From NCBI RefSeq assembly GCF_006265165.1, contig NZ_VDCH01000023.1:1-39397 (forward strand): a DNA stretch of 39,397 nucleotides, in the 5' to 3' direction. Made by a program: the position numbers and the translations under genes. The notes beneath the pieces are model-generated. The model was not told where the DNA came from. It saw only the letters and a program-made list of their open reading frames with translations, and did no database searches. The stretch comes from Chlorobaculum thiosulfatiphilum. GTDB lineage: Bacteria > Bacteroidota > Chlorobiia > Chlorobiales > Chlorobiaceae. Below, piece after piece: positions 31,180 through 39,397 of this stretch (position 1 is the first letter of the stretch; every line of letters begins with the position of its first letter).

Positions 31180-31539
31180 TTATTTGGTTACCTTGTTCTC
31201 AACCTTATCGACGACGATGGTCAGGTGATTCGAACGCTTGCGAATCCTGTAGGCCCGACCCATCGGAGCAGGAAGGAGCCTCTTGAGCGAAGAGCCTTCA
31301 TCGACAAAGATCGCCTTGACGAACAGCTCGTTATCGCTCGCCCTTTCGTCGGGATTGAGCTGTGACCAGTTCGCAACAGCCGATTTGAGCGTAACCATCA
31401 CGTTACGGGAAGCACTTTTGGTGGAGTTGTGCAGGATGGCTTTCGCCTGATCGACCTGCTTGCCACGAACAAGGCCGGCCACGAGCCGCATTTTTCTGGG
31501 CGACGTCGGTGTATGCCGTAAAATTGCTTTAGCTTGCAT
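31180..31539 (-). CDS. rplV: 50S ribosomal protein L22
   Basis: L22 lines the narrow part of the peptide exit tunnel. The 119-aa protein has the globular part ([19 protein letters not shown]) and the extended hairpin with [16 protein letters not shown], which looks like the normal, macrolide-sensitive form. It lies 30 nt after rpsS and 14 nt before rpsC. Confidence 0.98.
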   Translation of the reverse strand: MQAKAILRHTPTSPRKMRLVAGLVRGKQVDQAKAILHNSTKSASRNVMVTLKSAVANWSQLNPDERASDNELFVKAIFVDEGSSLKRLLPAPMGRAYRIRKRSNHLTIVVDKVENKVTK

Positions 31540-31569
31540 GATATCTCTTACCTTTCCGCGTTATTCAGT

Positions 31570-31866
31570 TTATTTTTTCCTGGGTGCCGAACCGCCCTTT
31601 TCAGCCTTGCCGCCCGCATGGCCGCGGAACATCCTGGTCGGAGCGAATTCACCAAGTTTGTGGCCAACCATGTTTTCGCTGACGTAAACCGGCACATGGC
31701 TCTTGCCGTTATGAACCGCTACGGTATGACCGACAAAGTCAGGAGAGATCATCGAACTTCTCGACCAGGTTTTCACCACCTTCTTCTCACCTTTGCTGTT
31801 CATATCAAGGATCCGCCTTTCCAGCTTGAAATCGATGAACGGGCCCTTTTTCAGTGATCTTGGCAT
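31570..31866 (-). CDS. rpsS: 30S ribosomal protein S19
   Basis: S19 binds with S13 in the 30S head close to the A-site tRNA. The 98-aa protein begins [19 protein letters not shown] and has the signature [16 protein letters not shown]. It lies 33 nt after rplB. Confidence 0.98.
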   Translation of the reverse strand: MPRSLKKGPFIDFKLERRILDMNSKGEKKVVKTWSRSSMISPDFVGHTVAVHNGKSHVPVYVSENMVGHKLGEFAPTRMFRGHAGGKAEKGGSAPRKK

Positions 31867-31899
31867 AATTCTCTCTGCTTGTTGTTAATTACCGCTATG

Positions 31900-32739
31900 T
31901 TACTTGGCTTTTCTGCCGCGGACGATCAACTTCGTCGAGGCTTTTTTCTTGTTCCTGGTCTTCAGACCTTTGGCAAGCTGACCCCATGGCGACTTTGGAT
32001 GCTTGCGACCACCGCCTGATTTGGACTTGCCTTCACCACCGCCCATCGGGTGATCGACCGGGTTCATGGCCATACCGCGAGTCTGGGGGCGAATACCGAG
32101 CCAGCGGCTGCGTCCCGCTTTGCCGAGACTGATGTTTTCGTGCTCCGCGTTGCCGATGACACCGATAGTCGCGCGGCACTCGATACGGACTTTTCTGATT
32201 TCGCCTGACGGCATTTTCAGGGTTGCGTAGTTGCCTTCGCGAGCGGCAAGTACGGCGTATGCGCCGGCTGACCTTGCCATCTGACCGCCTTTTCCGGCTC
32301 TCAGCTCGATATTGTGCACATTGGAACCGATCGGGATGTTCTTCAGCGGCATGGTATTGCCAACCCTGATGTCCACCTTTTCGCCGCTTTCGATGCGGTC
32401 GCCGACCTTCAGATTTTTTGGAGCGAGAATATAACGTTTTTCTCCGTCAACATAATGAAGAAGTGCAATCCTCGACGAACGGTTCGGGTCATATTCGATA
32501 GCAGCGACTTTTGCCGGAACGTTGTCCTTGTTGCGCTTGAAATCGACAATACGGTAGAACCTCTTGTGACCTCCGCCCATGTGTCGCGAGGTAATCCGTC
32601 CGTTGGTGTTGCGGCCACCGCTTTTCTTGAGCGGTACGAGAAGACTTTTTTCCGGCTCACTCTTGGTGATCTCCTCGAAACTTGCGTATGAAGCGAACCT
32701 TGTGCCCGGAGTGTTCGGAGCTAATTTCCTGACTGGCAT
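31900..32739 (-). CDS. rplB: 50S ribosomal protein L2
   Basis: L2 supports the peptidyl transferase centre and subunit joining. The 279-aa protein has the OB-fold and SH3-like domains, with the conserved [18 protein letters not shown] loop that holds the histidine associated with peptidyl transferase function. It lies 29 nt after rplW. Confidence 0.98.
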   Translation of the reverse strand: MPVRKLAPNTPGTRFASYASFEEITKSEPEKSLLVPLKKSGGRNTNGRITSRHMGGGHKRFYRIVDFKRNKDNVPAKVAAIEYDPNRSSRIALLHYVDGEKRYILAPKNLKVGDRIESGEKVDIRVGNTMPLKNIPIGSNVHNIELRAGKGGQMARSAGAYAVLAAREGNYATLKMPSGEIRKVRIECRATIGVIGNAEHENISLGKAGRSRWLGIRPQTRGMAMNPVDHPMGGGEGKSKSGGGRKHPKSPWGQLAKGLKTRNKKKASTKLIVRGRKAK

Positions 32740-32768
32740 CGTACTGTTTATCTATCCGGTTGTTAATC

Positions 32769-33080
32769 TTATTTCTCGCTCTTTTCCGCCGGCTTGGCAT
32801 AGTAGTCGATCACCTGGCCTTCGCCGAGGGTCACGACGGCTTTCTTCCAGTCGTTCTTCTTGCCGGCGATGATGCCTTTGCGGGTATGTTGCCGCTTTGA
32901 CTTGCCGAGGCAGTTGATGGTGCGGATGGAAACGACATCGACACCGAACTTTTCTTCGACCGCTTTCTTGATATCGAACTTATCGGCGTCCATCTTGACC
33001 TGGAACATATACTGGCCTTTCTGCTCGGTGAGTTTTGTGCTCTTTTCGGTCAGCCACGGCCGCAACAACGGGTTTTTCAT
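32769..33080 (-). CDS. rplW: 50S ribosomal protein L23
   Basis: L23 is the main docking site for trigger factor and SRP at the tunnel exit. The 103-aa protein shows [19 protein letters not shown] and [18 protein letters not shown]. It lies 33 nt after rplD. Confidence 0.97.
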   Translation of the reverse strand: MKNPLLRPWLTEKSTKLTEQKGQYMFQVKMDADKFDIKKAVEEKFGVDVVSIRTINCLGKSKRQHTRKGIIAGKKNDWKKAVVTLGEGQVIDYYAKPAEKSEK

Positions 33081-33113
33081 TGCAATCTTCTCCTTTTTAC
33101 TGGCAAACGGTAA

Positions 33114-33740
33114 TTACCCTAATGTTTCTTCTATTTTCTGCAGGGCGGCCTTCTGGAAAAGCACGGCCTGGCTGTTGAGGATATCGTAGGTCGAAGCCTG
33201 GTCGGCGATCATGACGTTCAGCTTCTCGATGTTCCTGCCGGAGGTGCTGACCACGTTGTCGTAAAACGGCATCATGAGCAGCGTCTTCTTTTCGACGAGA
33301 CCGAGACTCTTGAGCATGTCTGCAACCGGACGGGTCTTGATCGCTTCGAAGCTGAAATCCTCGACCACGACAATCTGACCGGCAGCGGCCTTGGCGCTCA
33401 ACGCCGAACGGCGGGCAAGCTGCTTGACCTTGCGGTTGACCTTCTGCTCGTAGGTACGCGGCACTGGACCAAAGATCGTGCCGCCGCCAACCATTGTTCC
33501 CGAACGGGTAGAACCCTGGCGAGCGTTGCCGGTGCCTTTCTGGCGGAACGGCTTCCTGCCGCCGCCGCGAACTTCAGCGCGGGTCTTTGCTTTATGGGTA
33601 CCCTGGCGGCGATTGGCAAGAATTGCCTTCACATCCAGGTACATGGCGTGTTCAGAAACTTCAACGGCGAAAATCTCATCGTTCAGCGTAACCACTTCAC
33701 CGGTTTCTGCGCCTTTTATATTGAGCACTTTTAATTCCAT
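33114..33740 (-). CDS. rplD: 50S ribosomal protein L4
   Basis: L4 reaches into the exit tunnel with a long loop and in E. coli represses the S10 operon. The 208-aa protein starts at ATG 33740 (MELKVLN, the family start); a GTG four codons upstream is an unlikely alternative. The tunnel loop (KTRAEVRGGGRKPFRQKG) looks normal. It lies 19 nt after rplC. Confidence 0.97.
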   Translation of the reverse strand: MELKVLNIKGAETGEVVTLNDEIFAVEVSEHAMYLDVKAILANRRQGTHKAKTRAEVRGGGRKPFRQKGTGNARQGSTRSGTMVGGGTIFGPVPRTYEQKVNRKVKQLARRSALSAKAAAGQIVVVEDFSFEAIKTRPVADMLKSLGLVEKKTLLMMPFYDNVVSTSGRNIEKLNVMIADQASTYDILNSQAVLFQKAALQKIEETLG

Positions 33741-33759
33741 TGTTCTCTGCACTCACCGT

Positions 33760-34389
33760 TTACTTGGTTGTTGAAACAATCTTGACATAGGAGTTCTTCG
33801 GACCGGGCACAGCGCCTTTGACGACGATGATATTCGATTCGGGCATTACCTTGACGATCACGAGATTCTGAACCGTCTTGTTCTCACCGCCCATTCTGCC
33901 GGCCATCCGGGTACCTTTGAAGGTTCTCGAAGGATCGGAGGAGCCGCCAACCGAACCAGGGGCTCTGAGCCTGTCGGACTGACCGTGCGTTCTCGAACCG
34001 CCGCCGAAGTTGTGACGCTTGACGACACCGGCAAAACCTTTACCCTTGGTGACGCCGAGCACATCGATCTTGTCGCCCTCCTTGAAGATATCGACTGGCA
34101 CGGTAGCGCCAGCAGCAAGCTCTTCCGGGATCAGGCTCTTGCTGACTTCGGAGAGAATGTATCCGGGATTCTTGCCAGCTTTTTTATAGTGGCCCGCCAG
34201 AGGCTTGGAGACCTTTTTTTCATCACGCTCGCCAAAGCCGAGCTGATAGGCATCGTAGCCATCTTTCGCCGTGCTCTTTACCTGAGTTACATAACACGGT
34301 CCGGCCTGAATCACCGTGCAGGGAACAGCTTCGCGTTTATCATTGTATAAACGGGTCATGCCGATTTTTTTCCCGAGAATCGCACCCAT
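33760..34389 (-). CDS. rplC: 50S ribosomal protein L3
   Basis: L3 starts 50S assembly and sends an arm to the peptidyl transferase centre. The 209-aa protein has the family segments [32 protein letters not shown], and [18 protein letters not shown]. It lies 34 nt after rpsJ. Confidence 0.98.
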   Translation of the reverse strand: MGAILGKKIGMTRLYNDKREAVPCTVIQAGPCYVTQVKSTAKDGYDAYQLGFGERDEKKVSKPLAGHYKKAGKNPGYILSEVSKSLIPEELAAGATVPVDIFKEGDKIDVLGVTKGKGFAGVVKRHNFGGGSRTHGQSDRLRAPGSVGGSSDPSRTFKGTRMAGRMGGENKTVQNLVIVKVMPESNIIVVKGAVPGPKNSYVKIVSTTK

Positions 34390-34423
34390 ATCCGATTAGC
34401 TTTTCTATTTACTTTAAAACACT

Positions 34424-34735
34424 TTATGACTTGATTTCCACATCAACGCCGCTCGGAAGCTCAAGCTTCATGAGCATATCAATCGTTCTGGCCGTCGGGT
34501 TGACAATCTCGATCAACCTCTTGTGCGATGAAAATGCGAACTGCTCACGGGATTTCTTGTCCACATGAGGTGAACGGTTGACCGTATAAACATGAGTTTT
34601 CGTGGGCAGCGGAATGGGGCCAAAAATGATGGCATCCGTCTGCTTGACCACATCGATAATCTTCAAAGCCCATTTATCAACGAGGCTATGGTCGTACGAC
34701 TTGAGCTTGATCCTGATCTTTTGCTGAACAGCCAC
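34424..34735 (-). CDS. rpsJ: 30S ribosomal protein S10 (NusE)
   Basis: S10 binds in the 30S head and, as NusE, couples transcription with translation. The 103-aa protein has [15 protein letters not shown] and [19 protein letters not shown]. The start is GTG 34735 with AGGGA 7 nt upstream. A terminator lies only about 29 nt before it, which affects how the whole downstream operon is expressed. Confidence 0.97.
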   Translation of the reverse strand: MAVQQKIRIKLKSYDHSLVDKWALKIIDVVKQTDAIIFGPIPLPTKTHVYTVNRSPHVDKKSREQFAFSSHKRLIEIVNPTARTIDMLMKLELPSGVDVEIKS

Positions 34736-34763
34736 TGGTCTATCCCTGTTTCGATGGTTTCAA

Positions 34764-34794
34764 TAAAAATGGGGCGAGTGCGATAGCTCGCCCC
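34764..34794 (-). terminator. Intrinsic terminator between tuf and rpsJ
   Basis: On the minus strand GGGGCGAG (34794-34787) pairs with CTCGCCCC (34778-34771) over an 8-nt loop, followed by A and five T residues (34769-34765). It follows the tuf stop by 19 nt and ends 28 nt before the rpsJ start. Confidence 0.8.
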
Positions 34795-34813
34795 GGGATA
34801 ACAATCAATCGAT

Positions 34814-35995
34814 TTACTCGACGATCTTGGTTACCGAACCGGCACCAACTGTACGGCCGCCCTCGCGGATAGCGAACCTGAGGCTCTCTTCCATGGCGAT
34901 AGGAGCGATCAGCTCGACATCGACCGAGAGGTTGTCGCCAGGCATAACCATCTCGACACCTTCAGGAAGCGTCACCGAACCGGTGACATCGGTGGTTCTG
35001 AAGTAGAACTGCGGACGATAGCCGTTGAAGAACGGCGTGTGACGACCGCCCTCTTCCTTCTTCAGAATATAAACCTCGGCCTTGAACTTGGTGTGCGGAG
35101 TGATGCTGCCGGGCTTGGAGATAACCATGCCGCGCTCGAGTTCGTTCTTGTCAACGCCACGCAGAAGCAGACCGGCGTTGTCGCCTGCCTGGCCTTCGTC
35201 GAGAAGCTTGTTGAACATTTCGATACCGGTGACGACCGATTTGCGGGTCGGTTTGATACCGACGATCTCGACTTCCTCGCCAACCTTGACGTGGCCCCTC
35301 TCGATCCTGCCGGTACCGACGGTACCACGACCGGAGATGGAGAAAACGTCTTCGACCGGCATCAGGAACGGCTTGTCAACGTCGCGGACAGGCTGCGGAA
35401 TGTAGTTGTCAACGGCATCCATAAGCTCCATGATGGCTTTTTCGCCTTCCGCATCGCCTTCGAGGGCTTTCAGTGCGGAACCTTTGACGATCGGAATATC
35501 GTCGCCAGGGAAACCGTACTCGGTGAGAAGCTCGCGGAGCTCCATTTCGACCAGCTCGAGGAGTTCCGGATCGGCGATATCAACCTTGTTCAGGAAGACG
35601 ACCAGCGCGGGAACGTTCACCTGACGGGCAAGCAGGATGTGCTCGCGAGTCTGGGGCATCGGGCCATCGGTACCGGCAACGACGAGGATAGCGCCGTCCA
35701 TCTGGGCAGCACCGGTGATCATGTTCTTGATATAGTCAGCGTGGCCGGGGCAGTCGATATGCGCATAGTGGCGCGCTTTGGTCTGATACTCGACGTGCGC
35801 AGTCGAGATGGTAATACCACGCTCCCTCTCCTCAGGCGCCTTGTCGATGTCGCCGAACTCACGGAAAGAGGCCATGCCCTGCTTGGCGAGAACGCTGGTG
35901 ATTGCTGCGGTAAGGGTGGTTTTACCGTGGTCAACGTGACCGATTGTACCAATATTTACGTGGGGTTTATCCCTCTTGTATGACTCTTTAGCCAT
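34814..35995 (-). CDS. tuf: Elongation factor Tu
   Basis: EF-Tu delivers aminoacyl-tRNA to the ribosome with GTP. The 393-aa protein has G1 GHVDHGKT, the switch I region RGITIS, G3 DCPGH and G4 NKVD. It lies 51 nt after fusA and is the last gene of the str set. Only one tuf copy falls in this window. Confidence 0.98.
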   Translation of the reverse strand: MAKESYKRDKPHVNIGTIGHVDHGKTTLTAAITSVLAKQGMASFREFGDIDKAPEERERGITISTAHVEYQTKARHYAHIDCPGHADYIKNMITGAAQMDGAILVVAGTDGPMPQTREHILLARQVNVPALVVFLNKVDIADPELLELVEMELRELLTEYGFPGDDIPIVKGSALKALEGDAEGEKAIMELMDAVDNYIPQPVRDVDKPFLMPVEDVFSISGRGTVGTGRIERGHVKVGEEVEIVGIKPTRKSVVTGIEMFNKLLDEGQAGDNAGLLLRGVDKNELERGMVISKPGSITPHTKFKAEVYILKKEEGGRHTPFFNGYRPQFYFRTTDVTGSVTLPEGVEMVMPGDNLSVDVELIAPIAMEESLRFAIREGGRTVGAGSVTKIVE

Positions 35996-36046
35996 AACTA
36001 TTCTCCCTGTCGGTTATCTTTTTAATGATGCGGTGATGAAAAACTG

Positions 36047-38161
36047 TTATTCGGAATCCTTGCCAACCCTCTTTTCCTGCAAAGCTTCGGCGATGCTGCG
36101 CGGCACCTCGCGATAGCTCTCGAACTCCATCGAGTAGTTTGCGCGGCCCTGGGTCATCGAACGAAGATCTGTCGAATAGCCGAACATCTCGGAGAGCGGC
36201 ACCTTGGCGCTGACGAACTGAGCGCCTGCGCGCTGCCCCATGCCTTCGATGTGGCCGCGGCGCCCAGAGAGGTCGCCCATCACATCGCCGAGATACTCTT
36301 CCGGCGTGATGACCTCTACCTTCATGATCGGTTCGAGCAGCACAGGGTTGGCCTTTTTGGCCGCGCCTTTGAAGCCGATGGAACCAGCAATCTTGAATGC
36401 CATTTCCGAAGAGTCAACCTCGTGGTACTTACCATCGATCAATGCGACCTTGATATCCTGCATCGGGAAGCCGGCGACAACGCCGTCTTTCATCGCCTGC
36501 TGGATACCGGCGTTGACTGCCGGGATATACTCTTTCGGAATCACGCCGCCTCTGATCTCATCGGCGAATTCGTAGCCTTTGCCCTCTTCGAGAGGCTCGA
36601 CCCTGAGCACGACCAGACCGAACTGGCCTTTACCGCCGGACTGGCGAACGAACTTGCCTTCGTATTCAACCTTGCCGCGAATGGTTTCGCGATAAGCGAC
36701 CTGCGGCTGACCGACGTTGGCCTCGACCTTGAACTCTCGTTTGAGACGATCAACCAGAATTTCGAGGTGAAGCTCACCCATGCCGGCGATGAGCGTCTGG
36801 CCCGTTTCCTCATCAGTTTTCACCCTGAAGGTCGGATCCTCTTCGGCGAGCTTGGCAAGTGAGATGCCCAGCTTGTCAGAGTCCGCCTTGGTTTTTGGTT
36901 CTACCGCGATCTCGATGACAGGTTCAGGGAACACCATCTTTTCGAGCACGATAGGGTTACTTTCGTCGCAGAGCGTGTCGCCGGTTCTGACATCTTTCAG
37001 ACCGACTGCGGCGGCGATATCGCCAGCATAGACCGCGTCACGCTCTTCGCGCTTGTTGGAGTGCATCTGCAAGACGCGTCCAACGCGCTCTTTTTTGCCA
37101 GTGACCGAGTTGAGCACATAGCTGCCAGCGTTGAGTACGCCGGAATAAACACGGAAGAAGGTAAGCTTGCCAACGAACGGATCGGTTGCGATCTTGAAAG
37201 CAAGACCGGCAAAAGGCTCCTCGTCCTTCGGCTGACGGACGACAGTCTCTTCGGTTCTCGGGTGATGTCCCTCAACCGAACCCACATCGACCGGCGAAGC
37301 AAGATAATCGATAACGGCGTCGAGCATGAACTGCACACCCTTGTTCTTGAACGACGAACCGCAAAGCACCGGGATGATGGTCACGCCGAGCGTCGCCTTG
37401 CGAAGTACGACGCGAACCTCGTCTTCGGTGATCTCTTCGCCATTGAGATATTTTTCAAGCAGGGTGTCATCAACCTCGGAGACCGCTTCGAGCATATTGA
37501 TGCGCCAGGTGCGGGCTTCGTTTTCGAGGTCATGCGGAATTTCAACTTCGGTGTAGGTGCTGCCATCTTCCTTGTCGTAGATGATCCCCTTCATGCGGAT
37601 CAGATCGACGAAACCGGCGAAGATTTCGCCCTGGCCGATCGGAATCTGAATCGGTACCGGATTGGCGCCGAGGCGCTCGCGGATCGCCTTGACCGTATCG
37701 AAGAAGTCCGCGCCAACGCGGTCCATCTTGTTGACATAAGCGATTCTCGGTACGCCATATTTATTGGCCTGACGCCAGACAGTCTCGGACTGCGGCTCGA
37801 CGCCGCCTACAGCGCAGAACAGCGCAACCGCGCCATCGAGCACACGAAGGGAGCGCTCCACCTCGACCGTGAAGTCAACGTGACCAGGAGTATCGATAAT
37901 ATTGATTCTGTGGTTGTGGCCGATGTAGCTGCCATACTTCGGAGTCCAGAAACAGGTCGTCGCGGCCGACGTGATCGTGATGCCGCGCTCTTTCTCCTGC
38001 TCCATCCAGTCCATGGTAGCGCCGCCCTCATGAACTTCGCCCATCTTGTGCAAGCGACCAGTGTAATAAAGAATCCTCTCCGTGGTCGTTGTCTTGCCCG
38101 CATCGATATGGGCCATGATCCCGATATTCCTGACTTTATCTAACGCAACCTGCCGTGCCAT
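36047..38161 (-). CDS. fusA: Elongation factor G
   Basis: EF-G drives translocation of tRNA and mRNA with GTP. The 704-aa protein has G1 [24 protein letters not shown]3 DTPGHVDF and G4 [10 protein letters not shown], followed by domains II to V (C-terminal end: [20 protein letters not shown]). It lies 36 nt after rpsG and 51 nt before tuf. Confidence 0.98.
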   Translation of the reverse strand: MARQVALDKVRNIGIMAHIDAGKTTTTERILYYTGRLHKMGEVHEGGATMDWMEQEKERGITITSAATTCFWTPKYGSYIGHNHRINIIDTPGHVDFTVEVERSLRVLDGAVALFCAVGGVEPQSETVWRQANKYGVPRIAYVNKMDRVGADFFDTVKAIRERLGANPVPIQIPIGQGEIFAGFVDLIRMKGIIYDKEDGSTYTEVEIPHDLENEARTWRINMLEAVSEVDDTLLEKYLNGEEITEDEVRVVLRKATLGVTIIPVLCGSSFKNKGVQFMLDAVIDYLASPVDVGSVEGHHPRTEETVVRQPKDEEPFAGLAFKIATDPFVGKLTFFRVYSGVLNAGSYVLNSVTGKKERVGRVLQMHSNKREERDAVYAGDIAAAVGLKDVRTGDTLCDESNPIVLEKMVFPEPVIEIAVEPKTKADSDKLGISLAKLAEEDPTFRVKTDEETGQTLIAGMGELHLEILVDRLKREFKVEANVGQPQVAYRETIRGKVEYEGKFVRQSGGKGQFGLVVLRVEPLEEGKGYEFADEIRGGVIPKEYIPAVNAGIQQAMKDGVVAGFPMQDIKVALIDGKYHEVDSSEMAFKIAGSIGFKGAAKKANPVLLEPIMKVEVITPEEYLGDVMGDLSGRRGHIEGMGQRAGAQFVSAKVPLSEMFGYSTDLRSMTQGRANYSMEFESYREVPRSIAEALQEKRVGKDSE

Positions 38162-38197
38162 AAATCAACCTATTTTAATAATTCCTGCCTAACAGAC

Positions 38198-38668
38198 TCA
38201 GAACCTGAAGTGAGCGAACGCCTTGTTGGCCTCAGCCATGCGATGCACCTCATCGCGCTTTTTCACCGAAGCACCCTGCTCGTTGGAAGCGTCGAGCAAT
38301 TCGGCGGCAAGCTTCTCGGCCATCGAACGACCGCCGCGCCTGGTGGCAAACTGCTTGATCCAGCGAAACGCGAGAGCTGTTCTTCTGGAAGCCGGAACCT
38401 CCATCGGAATCTGGTAGGTAGCGCCACCGACCCTCTTGCTGCGAACCTCGACCAGCGGAGCGACATTGCCCATCGCCTTGCGGAACACTTCGAGCGCGTT
38501 GCCATCTTCGACCTTGCTCGAAATGATATCGAAAGCATCGTACACAACCTTGGTCGCCACAACCTTCTTGCCATCGAGCATGATCGCGTTGATCAGACGG
38601 GAAACCGTCTCATCACCGTAACGGTGATCGCCGACGCGCGCTCCGTACCCAGAACCCTTCTTTGCCAT
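38198..38668 (-). CDS. rpsG: 30S ribosomal protein S7
   Basis: S7 starts assembly of the 16S 3' major domain and lines the E site; in E. coli it represses the str operon. The 156-aa protein has DETVSRLINAIMLDGKK and GGATYQIPMEVPASRRTALA, with the C-terminal KRDEVHRMAEANKAFAHFRF. It lies 25 nt after rpsL. Confidence 0.98.
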   Translation of the reverse strand: MAKKGSGYGARVGDHRYGDETVSRLINAIMLDGKKVVATKVVYDAFDIISSKVEDGNALEVFRKAMGNVAPLVEVRSKRVGGATYQIPMEVPASRRTALAFRWIKQFATRRGGRSMAEKLAAELLDASNEQGASVKKRDEVHRMAEANKAFAHFRF

Positions 38669-38693
38669 TTATAATCCGAGTTAAGATTCAGTT

Positions 38694-39092
38694 TTATTTT
38701 TTCTTTGCTGGAGCAGCGCCGGGCTTCGGAACCTTCGCGCCGTACTTGGAGCGGCTCTGCTTGCGGTCGGCGACGCCCGACGTATCGAGGGAGCCGCGAA
38801 CGATATGATAACGCACACCAGGAAGATCCTTGACCCTTCCGCCACGGATCAGCACGATGGAGTGCTCCTGGAGGTTATGGCCTTCACCGGGGATGTACGC
38901 AGTCACTTCGATTTTGTTAGACAGCCTGACACGAGCAACCTTGCGAAGCGCGGAGTTCGGTTTTTTGGGGGTAGTCGTGTACACACGGGTGCAGACACCT
39001 CTTTTCTGGGGGCATTTTTCAAGTGCCGGTGAGGCGGTCTTGGACGCCTTCATACTTCTTCCGTGCCTGATAAGCTGCTGAATCGTCGGCAT
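38694..39092 (-). CDS. rpsL: 30S ribosomal protein S12
   Basis: S12 controls decoding accuracy. The 132-aa protein has [19 protein letters not shown] with the conserved lysine whose change gives streptomycin resistance, and [18 protein letters not shown]. The lysine is intact, so no such resistance is predicted. It opens the cluster; the promoter should lie in the 39093-39260 stretch. Confidence 0.98.
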   Translation of the reverse strand: MPTIQQLIRHGRSMKASKTASPALEKCPQKRGVCTRVYTTTPKKPNSALRKVARVRLSNKIEVTAYIPGEGHNLQEHSIVLIRGGRVKDLPGVRYHIVRGSLDTSGVADRKQSRSKYGAKVPKPGAAPAKKK

Positions 39093-39310
39093 ACAATAAA
39101 CTCTTTTCTATTTCGTTTGAGACTTCCGGTGAAAATCATTCAGGGAAAACCATAAGGACGACCAAAGTAAAAGATTTACCCCAAAAAACAAAATTCCATC
39201 TATCGTTTTTTTGACTTATCGACCTCTTTTCTCCATTTTTATAATCCACCAGCACAGCATGGACCCAATTCGAGCGGCTGGCATCTACAGAAAAGCTGGC
39301 ATGCCCTGAC
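39093..39310. other. Upstream region of rpsL
   Basis: About 215 bases of A+T-rich DNA that should hold the main promoter of the str genes, followed at 39240-39310 by unassigned sequence. I see no gene. The A+T-rich part has a promoter-like pair, listed separately. Confidence 0.5.
39164..39191 (-). promoter_or_regulatory. Possible rpsL promoter
   Basis: TTGTTT (39191-39186) and TACTTT (39169-39164) stand 16 bp apart on the minus strand. The same DNA can also be read as TTTTG and TACTTTG with 19 bp between, close to the Bacteroidetes-type promoter. Both are weak matches; position, 70 bp upstream of rpsL, is the main support. Confidence 0.3.
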
Positions 39311-39314
39311 TAGT

Positions 39315-39397
<83 letters not shown>

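Overview
The window looks like a chromosomal piece of a green sulfur bacterium (Chlorobi), most likely Chlorobaculum or a close relative. The main reasons are a bchN-bchB-bchL cluster for dark (light-independent) protochlorophyllide reduction, and housekeeping proteins (PurA, CysS, the ribosomal set) that read like Chlorobaculum proteins from memory; no database search was possible. Most of the DNA is GC-rich and densely coded, and nearly everything lies on the minus strand. Only cysS and rsmG are on the plus strand.

Region 1 (1-4.45 kb) holds bchL, bchB and bchN, which together encode the nitrogenase-like protochlorophyllide reductase. A small thiamine-binding-type protein lies upstream and an intrinsic terminator closes the cluster. 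Region 2 (4.45-8.2 kb) has a cluster of REP-like palindromes, then purA and engB closely linked behind two terminator-like hairpins, a small orphan ORF, a PhnB/VOC-type protein, and a decayed second copy of the engB 5' end. Region 3 (8.2-12.2 kb) is a single 1252-codon gene with visibly lower GC. It encodes a candidate anti-phage STAND ATPase with an N-terminal PD-(D/E)XK-like nuclease segment (Avs-like layout) and has an operator-like repeat region just upstream. Region 4 (12.2-19.2 kb) holds a Rieske/glutamate-synthase fusion, a membrane protein with a Cys4 tail, cysS, a mannose-1-phosphate guanylyltransferase and rsmG, separated by two noncoding stretches of over 500 bp.

Region 5 (19.2-39.1 kb) is one continuous translation super-cluster. 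In the direction of transcription (right to left) it reads rpsL-rpsG-fusA-tuf, then the S10 set (rpsJ to rpsQ), the spc set (rplN to secY), then map-infA-rpmJ-rpsM-rpsK-rpsD-rpoA-rplQ. A tRNA-Gly(UCC) gene sits between rplN and rplX. An intrinsic terminator lies between tuf and rpsJ with almost no room for a new promoter. The rplX-rplE gap has a perfect hairpin and the infA-rpmJ gap is unusually long with a promoter-like sequence. infA and rpsC start at TTG.

The last ~85 bases are almost pure G and look like a sequencing or assembly artefact at a contig end. The best candidate for an under-described system is the lone 1252-aa NTPase with its upstream repeats and the neighbouring engB relic.
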